Assembly: GCA_041685115.1 (NCBI GenBank)
Contig: JAWLGK010000014.1
Location: forward strand, 31,864-95,863
DNA from: JALOAT01 sp041685115
GTDB taxonomy: Bacteria > Pseudomonadota > Gammaproteobacteria > Thiohalomonadales > Thiohalomonadaceae
Direction of reading: 5' to 3'
Length of the DNA: 64,000 bases
Shown here: piece after piece, positions 26,130-32,308 of the stretch
Position numbering within the stretch: position 1 is the first letter of the stretch
Layout of the letters: the number at the start of each line of letters is the position of its first letter
The notes under the pieces: generated by a model
Databases searched by the model: none
Seen by the model: only the letters and a program-made list of their open reading frames with translations
What the model was told of the DNA's origin: nothing
Program-made: the position numbers and the translations under genes

Positions 26130-27166
26130 CAGACGTGCGGTATTCATTGGGCGAATTGGCGGAACGTACGGGCACGCGTGTGCACGGTGACCCGGCATGC
26201 GTCATCGAGGGCGTCGGCACCCTGCACGGCGCGGGTCCGGGGCAGATCACCTTTCTGGCCAATCCCCGCTACAAGCGCCAGCTCGGCGAAACCCGTGCTG
26301 CGGCAGTCATCCTGGGCGAGCAGGAAGTGAGCGCGTGCCCGGTCAATGCGCTGGTTTCCCGCAATCCTCACCTGACCTACGCCCGCGTCGCGGCCCTGTT
26401 TGCGCGTGAGATCACCTCGCCCCCGGGCATCCATCCCTCGGCGGTGGTTGATCCGTCCTGCCGTGTGCATCCCGAGGCGAGTATTGGCGCGCATGCGGTG
26501 CTCGGTGCCAGTGTGGTGGTGGAGGCGGGCGCTGTTGTCGGGCCTTGCTGCGTGGTGCTCGACTGCAGCCACATCGGTGAAGGTTCGCGCCTGGTGGCCA
26601 ATGTGACCGTGTATGCGGACACCATCATCGGGCGTCGCTCGCTCATTCATGCGGGCACCGTCATCGGTGGCGACGGCTTCGGTTTCGCCAACGACGCCGG
26701 GGAATGGATCAAGGTGGCGCAGTTGGGCCGCGTGCGCATCGGCGACGACGTGGAAATCGGCGCCTGCACCACCGTGGACCGGGGCGCCATCGACGATACC
26801 GTGGTCGAGGACGGTGTGAAGCTCGACAACCAGATCCAGGTGGCGCACAACGTCCATATCGGCAAGCACACCATCATCGCCGGTTGCACCGGCATTGCCG
26901 GCAGCGCCCACATCGGCAGCCGTTGCGCCATCGGCGGCGGTGTCGGTGTCACCGGACACATCGAAATCACCGATGGCGTCACCGTCACCGGCACGTCGTT
27001 CGTCTCCCAATCCATCAAGACGCCGGGCGTCTATTCCTCTGGCGTGCCGTTGGAGCCCACTGAACACTGGCACAAGAATTTCGTGCGCATGAAGCAGCTC
27101 GACGAAATGGCGCGACGCCTGAAGACTCTCGAAAAAGAGCTGCAAGAACTCAAACAGAAGGGGTAA
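26126..27166 (+). CDS. lpxD: UDP-3-O-(3-hydroxyacyl)glucosamine N-acyltransferase
   Basis: Third step of lipid A synthesis, adding the second 3-hydroxyacyl chain. It is 346 aa. The N-terminal uridine-binding domain (ITFLANPRYKRQL) is followed by a left-handed beta-helix of hexapeptide repeats (about 105-300) carrying the catalytic His in QVAHNVHIG, and a C-terminal helix (KQLDEMARRLKTLEKELQEL). The start is TTG in a TTGA overlap with skp; a GTG three codons later is the alternative. Confidence 0.96.
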   Translation: MTDVRYSLGELAERTGTRVHGDPACVIEGVGTLHGAGPGQITFLANPRYKRQLGETRAAAVILGEQEVSACPVNALVSRNPHLTYARVAALFAREITSPPGIHPSAVVDPSCRVHPEASIGAHAVLGASVVVEAGAVVGPCCVVLDCSHIGEGSRLVANVTVYADTIIGRRSLIHAGTVIGGDGFGFANDAGEWIKVAQLGRVRIGDDVEIGACTTVDRGAIDDTVVEDGVKLDNQIQVAHNVHIGKHTIIAGCTGIAGSAHIGSRCAIGGGVGVTGHIEITDGVTVTGTSFVSQSIKTPGVYSSGVPLEPTEHWHKNFVRMKQLDEMARRLKTLEKELQELKQKG

Positions 27167-27169
27167 ATT

Positions 27170-27616
27170 TTGAACGCGATGGATATCCAGGGGGTGCTTG
27201 AGCACCTGCCGCATCGGTACCCGTTTCTCCTCATCGACCGGGTGCTGGAGTGCCAGCCGGGCGAACGCATCGTCGCCATCAAGAACGTAACCGTCAATGA
27301 GCCGATCTTCACCGGCCACTTTCCCGGGCGACCGATCTTTCCCGGCGTGCTCATCATGGAAGCGCTGGCGCAGGCCGGTGGCATCCTCGCCTTCCGCACC
27401 ACGGAGACCAAGCCCGACGGCAGCACGCTGTTCTACTACGCGGGCATCGACAACTGCCGCTTCAAGCAGCCGGTGTTGCCTGGCGATCAGCTGCGCCTGG
27501 AAGTGGAGATCATCAAGGCCAAGCGCACCATCTGGAAGTTCAAAGGCGAGGCCAAGGTCGATGGCAAGATCGTCGCCGAGGCCGAGCTGATGTGCGCCCA
27601 GCAGGAGGTGATATGA
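27170..27616 (+). CDS. fabZ: 3-Hydroxyacyl-ACP dehydratase FabZ
   Basis: Dehydrates 3-hydroxyacyl-ACP in fatty acid elongation and competes with LpxA/LpxD for the same substrate pool. It is 148 aa with the hot-dog core: LPHRYPFLLIDRV, then catalytic His in GHFPGRPIFPGVL and Glu in MEALAQAGG. AAGGGG lies 6 nt before the TTG at 27170 and 15 nt before the ATG at 27179, which favours the TTG start. It overlaps lpxA as ATGA. Confidence 0.96.
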   Translation: MNAMDIQGVLEHLPHRYPFLLIDRVLECQPGERIVAIKNVTVNEPIFTGHFPGRPIFPGVLIMEALAQAGGILAFRTTETKPDGSTLFYYAGIDNCRFKQPVLPGDQLRLEVEIIKAKRTIWKFKGEAKVDGKIVAEAELMCAQQEVI

Positions 27617-28386
27617 GCGTCCACCCGACAGCCATCATCGATCCCAAGGCACGCCTGGGTGAGGGTGTCACGGTCGGCGCCTACAGCATCATCGGCGCGG
27701 ATGTGGAGATCGGGGACAACACCTGGATCGGTCCCCATGTGGTGATTCAGGGGCCGACGAAAATCGGCTGCGACAACCGCATTTACCAGTTCGCCTCGCT
27801 CGGCGAAGCGCCGCAGGACAAGAAATACGCCGGTGAGCCCACGCGGCTCGAGATCGGCGATCGCAACCTGATCCGTGAGTTCGTCACCATGAGCCGCGGT
27901 ACGCCCACGGGCGGGGGGCTCACGCGCGTCGGCAGCGACGGCCTGTATATGGCGTACGTGCACGTGGCCCACGACTGCACCGTCGGCGACAAGGTGATCT
28001 TCTCCAATAACGCCTCCCTGGCCGGTCATGTGCACGTGGAGGACTGGGTGATCCTCTCAGGCTTCACGCTGGTGCACCAGTTCTGCTCCATCGGCGCACA
28101 CGCGTTCACGGGCATGGGCAGCGCCATCTCCAAGGACGTGCCCCCCTACCTGATGGTGTCGGGCAACCCCGCCGAGCCGCACGGTATCAACAAGGAAGGG
28201 CTGAAGCGTCGCGGCTTTTCCCAGGAACAGATCCGCAACCTGCGCAATGCCTACAAGGTCCTGTACCGCTCGGGCCTGTCCTTCGAAGAGGCCAAGGTGG
28301 AGCTGGGCAAAATGGCCGAGATGCTCCCGGAGATCCGTCCCTTCGCAGGCTTCATGGAAAACGTCAAGCGCAGCATCATCCGCTGA
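27613..28386 (+). CDS. lpxA: Acyl-ACP-UDP-N-acetylglucosamine O-acyltransferase
   Basis: First step of lipid A synthesis. It is 257 aa from the ATG at 27613, which has GGAGGTGAT immediately upstream and overlaps the fabZ stop. Left-handed beta-helix hexapeptides occupy residues 3-185 (HPTAIIDPKARLGEGV, MAYVHVAHDCTVGD with catalytic His); the C-terminal helical domain follows (RGFSQEQIRNLRNAYKVLYR). lpxB, which usually follows, is absent: the cluster ends here and an intergenic region of almost 500 bp begins. Confidence 0.97.
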   Translation: MSVHPTAIIDPKARLGEGVTVGAYSIIGADVEIGDNTWIGPHVVIQGPTKIGCDNRIYQFASLGEAPQDKKYAGEPTRLEIGDRNLIREFVTMSRGTPTGGGLTRVGSDGLYMAYVHVAHDCTVGDKVIFSNNASLAGHVHVEDWVILSGFTLVHQFCSIGAHAFTGMGSAISKDVPPYLMVSGNPAEPHGINKEGLKRRGFSQEQIRNLRNAYKVLYRSGLSFEEAKVELGKMAEMLPEIRPFAGFMENVKRSIIR

Positions 28387-28404
28387 TTGGAAGAAAACGG
28401 CTCG

Positions 28405-28430
28405 ACGCAGAGGCGCAGAGAACGCATAGG
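28405..28430. repeat. ACGCAGAGGCGCAGAG repeat arm
   Basis: CGACGCAGAGGCGCAGAGAA lies just downstream of lpxA. It belongs to the intergenic purine-rich repeat family seen at 10351, 12185 and others. Confidence 0.45.
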
Positions 28431-28435
28431 AAACA

Positions 28436-28504
28436 CAGGGTGGACCGTGCCCCGCCGTTCACTTGGTCCCGGCTGGGGTGCAACGGCGGCCATGGGCCAC
28501 CCTG
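28436..28504. repeat. Nested inverted repeat downstream of lpxA
   Basis: The outer arms CAGGGTGG (28436-28443) and CCACCCTG (28497-28504) enclose inner arms CCGCCGTT (28452-28459) and AACGGCGG (28482-28489). The 483-bp gap between lpxA and cheW also contains the candidate sRNA transcription unit at 28585-28738, a 10-bp tandem repeat and a possible cheW promoter; no protein gene is apparent. Confidence 0.5.
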
Positions 28505-28584
28505 TACGTGTTTATACATTGGCGGAGCCGGGCCCTGAGGTTCACCGTGGACCCCAGCCGCCATACTGTGACCCTCGGCACCCG

Positions 28585-28613
28585 CTGGCAAACGGGAATG
28601 CGGGACCTATACT
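28585..28613 (+). promoter_or_regulatory. Candidate sigma-70 promoter of the intergenic RNA
   Basis: CTGGCA (28585-28590), 17-nt spacer, TATACT (28608-28613). It would start transcription at about 28620, exactly where the chain of hairpins begins. Confidence 0.6.
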
Positions 28614-28619
28614 CAGGGA

Positions 28620-28738
28620 GACGGCATCAGCCGTACGAAAATTCAGGAATTTCTCAAAGCGTTGAGGCATCCCTGTCTTTTCCTCCCCCTGCGCTAACGC
28701 GCAACCCTAGCCCTGCTCCCCAACAGGGCTTTTTTTTT
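28620..28738 (+). ncRNA. Candidate trans-acting small RNA, about 119 nt
   Basis: This is a stand-alone unit with its own promoter and terminator between lpxA and cheW. The predicted RNA has perfect 5-bp stems with 4-nt loops in series: ACGGC-ATCA-GCCGT (28621-28634), AAATT-CAGG-AATTT (28639-28652), CTCAA-AGCG-TTGAG (28653-28666) and TGCGC-TAAC-GCGCA (28690-28703). Between the third and fourth lies an unpaired pyrimidine stretch, CCCTGTCTTTTCCTCCCCC (28671-28689), complementary to Shine-Dalgarno sequences. A terminator closes it. No long frame with a ribosome-binding site is present. I do not recognise a known RNA family. A leader for cheW is unlikely because of the strong terminator. Confidence 0.6.
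28709..28738 (+). terminator. Rho-independent terminator of the candidate small RNA
   Basis: Stem AGCCCTG / CAGGGCT with loop CTCCCCAA-type sequence, followed by nine T. It is one of the clearest terminators in the window. Confidence 0.85.
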
Positions 28739-28765
28739 GCGCTGGGGATTTCGAACCTGCCCGAA

Positions 28766-28795
28766 GCCGCCTAAAGCCGCCTAAAGCCGCCGAGG
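28766..28795. repeat. 10-bp direct repeat, about three units
   Basis: GCCGCCTAAA, GCCGCCTAAA, GCCGCCGAGG in tandem between the RNA terminator and the cheW promoter. Confidence 0.7.
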
Positions 28796-28811
28796 CCGGG
28801 GGAAAAAGGCC

Positions 28812-28839
28812 TCTACTTTCGGCTGTACGATGCCGATAT
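28812..28839 (+). promoter_or_regulatory. Possible flagellar sigma-28 (FliA) promoter of cheW
   Basis: GCCGATAT (28832-28839) matches 7 of 8 positions of the known sigma-28 -10 (GCCGATAA). TCTACTTT, 12 nt upstream, matches 5 of 8 of the -35 (TAAAGTTT). The same bases contain TATACT, so a sigma-70 promoter is the alternative. The downstream genes are chemotaxis genes, which fits FliA control. Confidence 0.4.
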
Positions 28840-28869
28840 ACTGCCGAAAGCCCGTTTTGAGAGATGCCC

Positions 28870-29349
28870 ATGAACCAATCCGCACAGACCCGGAGCGACC
28901 CGGTTTCGCGCTGGGTGACGTTCAAGCTCGAGAACGAGACCTACGGCATCGACGTGATGCAGGTCCGCGAAGTGTTGCGCTGCTCGGAGATCTCCCCCGT
29001 CCCAGGTGCGCCCGCTTACGTGCTCGGTATCATCAACCTGCGTGGCAGCGTGGTGTCCATCATCGACATTCGCAGCCGGTTCGGACTTCCGTTCAAGGAA
29101 CCGGACGATGCCGCCCGTATTCTCATCCTGGAAGCGGGGGAACAGCATGTAGTCGGATTCCTGGTCGACAGCGTGCATGAGGTCATGCAGTTGCGTGCCG
29201 CAGAAATGGAATCGGCACCCGATACGGGCAGCGGTGAGACCGCGCGCTTCATCATGGGGCTTGCCAACCGCAAGGATGGACTGCTGATCCTCGTCGATGC
29301 GAGCAAGCTGCTGTCCGACGAAGAGCTGGCCGAGCTCTCGACACTCTAG
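28870..29349 (+). CDS. cheW: Chemotaxis adaptor protein CheW
   Basis: Couples methyl-accepting chemoreceptors to the CheA kinase. The protein is a single CheW domain of two five-strand SH3-like lobes: WVTFKLENETYGIDVMQVRE, IINLRGSVVSIIDIRSRFG (the receptor/CheA contact region with the conserved NLRG) and VDSVHEVMQLR. It has 159 aa. The ATG at 28870 is preferred to 28864 because GAGAG sits 6 nt upstream. No cheA or receptor gene is in the window, so this is a satellite pair with the following cheV-like gene. The stop overlaps that gene by 1 nt. Confidence 0.93.
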   Translation: MNQSAQTRSDPVSRWVTFKLENETYGIDVMQVREVLRCSEISPVPGAPAYVLGIINLRGSVVSIIDIRSRFGLPFKEPDDAARILILEAGEQHVVGFLVDSVHEVMQLRAAEMESAPDTGSGETARFIMGLANRKDGLLILVDASKLLSDEELAELSTL

Positions 29350-30239
29350 TGAGCAACACTCCTGCAGACACACGCGTGAGCAGCACCCGGCACAGGCTCG
29401 AACTGCTGTTGTTCAGGCTCGCCGGCGCCCAGCGCTTCGCCATCAACGTGTTGAAGGTGAAGGAGGTCATCCCTGCACCGCGCCTGACCCGAGCCCCCCA
29501 TGCCCACCCGGCGGTATGCGGCATGGCCTATTTGCGCGGCGAACCCCTCACGGTCATTGACCTCGGCCAAGCCGTCGGTCGCCCGGCGATTGCAGTAGAC
29601 GGTGCCTCGGTCATCGTCACCGAATTCAACCGTTCCATGCAGGGATTCCTCGTCAAAGGCGTGGACCGGATCGCCGTCTGCGATTGGAAGGACGTGCTGC
29701 CGCCACCTGCGGGCACAGGCGCGGAAAACTACATCACCGGCGTCACCCACATCGACGACCAGCTGGTGCAGGTGCTCGACGTGGAACGCATCCTCGCCGA
29801 AGTGGTGCGGCTGGAGGTGGAGGACGCAGTCTATGGCGAACTGCGTCCGGTGGTGCAGGGTCATAGCATTCTGGTGGTCGATGATTCATCTGTGGCCAGG
29901 CACCAGACCGCCCAGACCCTGGACGCCCTCGGCGCCGACTACCTGATGGCCCGTGACGGGCGCGAGGCGCTTTCCATGCTGCGCATGCGGCTGGCCCAGG
30001 GAAAAGGTTGCGTGGACATGGTCATCTCGGACATCGAGATGCCGGAAATGGACGGGTACACCCTGACGCGTGAATTACGCGCGGATCCGCAGCTTGCCGG
30101 TCTGTACGTGTTGTTGCACACCTCCATCAATGGGGCGATCAACGCCGAGCTGGCCCACAGCTCGGGAGCCGATGACGTGCTCACCAAATTCGTTCCCGCC
30201 GAACTGGCCAAGGCCGTCGCCAAGGCCGTTTCCCGCTGA
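29349..30239 (+). CDS. cheV: CheV-type coupling protein (CheW domain fused to a receiver domain)
   Basis: A 296-aa protein with an N-terminal CheW domain (about 15-160; CGMAYLRGEPLTVIDL) and a C-terminal response-regulator receiver (about 173-295). The receiver has the acidic pair in ILVVDDSSVAR, the phosphoacceptor Asp in VISDIEMPEMDG, the Thr in LLHTS and the Lys in LTKFVP, so it should be phosphorylatable. CheV proteins couple receptors to CheA and may buffer phosphate. It starts with GTG, overlapping cheW by 1 nt. apbE follows 14 nt downstream. Confidence 0.9.
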   Translation: MSNTPADTRVSSTRHRLELLLFRLAGAQRFAINVLKVKEVIPAPRLTRAPHAHPAVCGMAYLRGEPLTVIDLGQAVGRPAIAVDGASVIVTEFNRSMQGFLVKGVDRIAVCDWKDVLPPPAGTGAENYITGVTHIDDQLVQVLDVERILAEVVRLEVEDAVYGELRPVVQGHSILVVDDSSVARHQTAQTLDALGADYLMARDGREALSMLRMRLAQGKGCVDMVISDIEMPEMDGYTLTRELRADPQLAGLYVLLHTSINGAINAELAHSSGADDVLTKFVPAELAKAVAKAVSR

Positions 30240-30253
30240 ATCGGATCGCTCTC

Positions 30254-31318
30254 ATGTACAAGTCTGTCATTGCGGTGTTGTTGCTGTGTGTCGTTTCGGT
30301 ACTGGGCGGTTGTGGCACACCGGCATCCGAGCAGGTCTACGAGGACCGGTTCTACGTGTTCGGCACCCTGGCCGACATCACCCTCTACGGTGTTGACGAG
30401 ACCCGCGGTCGAGAGGCGGTGGCCGCCGTTTCGCAGGACTTCCAGACCTGGCATCGCGAATGGCATGCCTGGGAGCCCGGCCCGCTCGGCGATGTGAATA
30501 CGGCCATTGCCGCAGGGCAACCCGCCCCGCTGGTTCCTTCCCTGGAACCACTGGTGCAGCGTTCCCGGGAGGCCTACGAGCGCAGCGAAGGGCTGTTCAA
30601 TCCCGCCATCGGCCGCCTGTTGCAGCTGTGGGGGTTCCAGAGCAGCGAGCGACCCAGCGGTCCACCGCCCTCGCGGGAGGCCGTGGCAGAACGGCTGGCG
30701 CAGGGTCCGGGCATGGACGACGTGCAGGTGCGTGATGGTGTGCTTGTCTCGAGCAACCCTGACGTGCAGCTGGACTTCGGTGGCATTGCCAAGGGCTACG
30801 CGGTCGACCTGGCCCTCGCCAAACTACGCACCATGGGTATCGAGAACGCCATCGTGAATGCGGGGGGCGGGCTTTCTGTCATCGGCAGCCGCGGTGAGCG
30901 GCCCTGGCGGGTAGGCATACGTCATCCCCAGGGCAATGGCGTGCTGGCATCCCTGGAAGTCCATAGCGGCGAAAGCGTGCATACCTCGGGAAATTACGAG
31001 CGTTTCCGTGAATACGAAGGGGTCCGTTACACGCATATCCTCGACCCGCGCACCGGCTGGCCGGTGGAGGGCATCACCTCGGCAACGGTGATCGGCACCG
31101 ACGGCACGCTTGCCGACGTGGCGGCCACGGTGCTGGTGATCGCGGGCCCACAGGACTGGCACCGCCTGGCGCAACGCCTCGGTATCCGCTACGCGATGCT
31201 GGTCGACGAGGCGGGCACGGTCTACATGAATCAGGCGATGGCGGAGCGGGTGCAGTTTACCGGAGAGCCCCCGCAGAACATCGTTATCTCGCCGCCCCTC
31301 GAAGGAAGCGCTGAATAA
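30254..31318 (+). CDS. apbE: FAD:protein FMN transferase (flavinyltransferase), lipoprotein
   Basis: Covalently attaches FMN from FAD to threonine in periplasmic domains of redox proteins such as the Nqr/Rnf pumps. It is 354 aa. The signal peptide ends in a lipobox (VLGGC). ApbE motifs: TLADITLYG, an acidic substrate region LDFGGIAKGYAVD, NAGGGLSVIG and THILDPRTGWPVEG, with the metal-binding Asp/Thr segment TDGTLADVAATVL. No Nqr, Rnf or flavoprotein target is encoded nearby. The short gap to cheV suggests cotranscription, an unusual pairing. Confidence 0.93.
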   Translation: MYKSVIAVLLLCVVSVLGGCGTPASEQVYEDRFYVFGTLADITLYGVDETRGREAVAAVSQDFQTWHREWHAWEPGPLGDVNTAIAAGQPAPLVPSLEPLVQRSREAYERSEGLFNPAIGRLLQLWGFQSSERPSGPPPSREAVAERLAQGPGMDDVQVRDGVLVSSNPDVQLDFGGIAKGYAVDLALAKLRTMGIENAIVNAGGGLSVIGSRGERPWRVGIRHPQGNGVLASLEVHSGESVHTSGNYERFREYEGVRYTHILDPRTGWPVEGITSATVIGTDGTLADVAATVLVIAGPQDWHRLAQRLGIRYAMLVDEAGTVYMNQAMAERVQFTGEPPQNIVISPPLEGSAE

Positions 31319-31423
31319 AGCCGTCCTGCCCTTCCCGGCACACGGCGAGCAAGCGTGATTGTTGCTCACCTTCATTTCCAACCGCTTATGCGGACGAACA
31401 TGGCGACGCATCCATGTGTCGAG

Positions 31424-31452
31424 GGGAAACGCCGATCGAATCAGCGTTTCCC
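31424..31452. repeat. GGGAAACGC-N11-GCGTTTCCC palindrome
   Basis: The arms 31424-31432 and 31444-31452 are identical to those at 4854-4882, with a different 11-nt loop (here CGATCGAATCA). It lies between apbE and the convergent AP2 gene and could also serve as a transcription stop for either. Confidence 0.65.
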
Positions 31453-31489
31453 TAAACAAGCCACGTGCTCTGGTCCGCCGTTCACCGGT

Positions 31490-31972
31490 TCACTGCAACA
31501 CCGCGCTGGAAACACTCGCGCGGCTGTGCAGGATCTCGGTGACCCGGGCCTTGCGCCAGGCACAGGCCTGCCGGAACGCCTCACGTTTGCCAAGGCGATT
31601 TACCGAGAAGTACTTATGCTTTTGTGGGCCGCCTTTGGTGGGGCACCACGACGCCACATAGGCACGCGTCACCGAATCCCCGCGTTGTTTCTCCACGTAG
31701 TGGACACCTACCATGCCCGATGTATTGCGCTTGCAGGATGTGAATACGCGGCGCGGCGATTCCGCACTATCGCCGAACAGCCGCTGACGGATCTCGTCAC
31801 GGTAGTCGCGCGCCGCTTCCATGGCGCGCCGCTTGCCGCCGTATTGGCCGTCCGAGAATAGCTTCTGATAGAGCTTGCCATCCTTGACGACCCGTACCCA
31901 ATAGCCACGCACTTTCTCGTGATCCATACGGGTGATGTTGCGGTTCCGAGGATTGCGTCTGCTCAGTCTCAT
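31490..31972 (-). CDS. AP2/ERF-like DNA-binding domain protein
   Basis: A 160-aa basic protein with two AP2-like repeats. The first is about residues 22-65 (GYWVRVVKDGKLYQKLF ... AARDYRDEI), the second about 86-145 (GVHYVEKQRGD ... YVASWCPTKGG ... KYFSVNRLGKREAF). Each has three strands rich in aromatic and basic residues followed by one helix, as in plant AP2/ERF domains and the AP2 modules of bacterial and phage homing endonucleases. There is no nuclease motif. A standalone role such as transcription or RNA/DNA binding is inferred. It stands alone, convergent with apbE, and has its own promoter. Its surroundings are AT-richer and repeat-bearing, suggesting acquisition. Confidence 0.75.
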   Translation of the reverse strand: MRLSRRNPRNRNITRMDHEKVRGYWVRVVKDGKLYQKLFSDGQYGGKRRAMEAARDYRDEIRQRLFGDSAESPRRVFTSCKRNTSGMVGVHYVEKQRGDSVTRAYVASWCPTKGGPQKHKYFSVNRLGKREAFRQACAWRKARVTEILHSRASVSSAVLQ

Positions 31973-32308
31973 GGCGTTAGTGTCGCTCTGTTGACGCTAG
32001 GTTGGCTTGAGTTATAGGAAGAATTTTTCGGCTTTGCAAAGTTTGGACAGGCGCCGAGGCGCCGAGTTCCTAACCAGAATGAATACGTCGGCAAAAACCC
32101 CATTATGTGCGTGCGCCCGTGAATAAGTGCCCGGCGCATTGCCATAAACGAATCGTTGAATATTTCTCGCGGGTTGTTATCGGAACTCAGTCATTTTCAT
32201 TAGAGCAAGAGGTGCAGGCGGAATCGCCGGGTAATATCCGCCCGTTCGCTTATCCCTGCTCGCCGCGACTCGATGTGTGCTTATGTCGCCTAAGGGCAGC
32301 TCGCGCGG
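31973..32308. other. 336-bp gap between the AP2 gene and glmS
   Basis: It holds the AP2 promoter and a short GGCGCCGAGGCGCCGAG repeat of the purine-rich family (about 32050-32067). The rest is comparatively AT-rich sequence without a convincing frame, RNA structure or terminator. Confidence 0.6.
32011..32039 (-). promoter_or_regulatory. Sigma-70-like promoter of the AP2 gene
   Basis: Read leftward: TTGCAA, 17 nt, TATAAC. The start of the gene is about 40 nt downstream. Confidence 0.6.
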
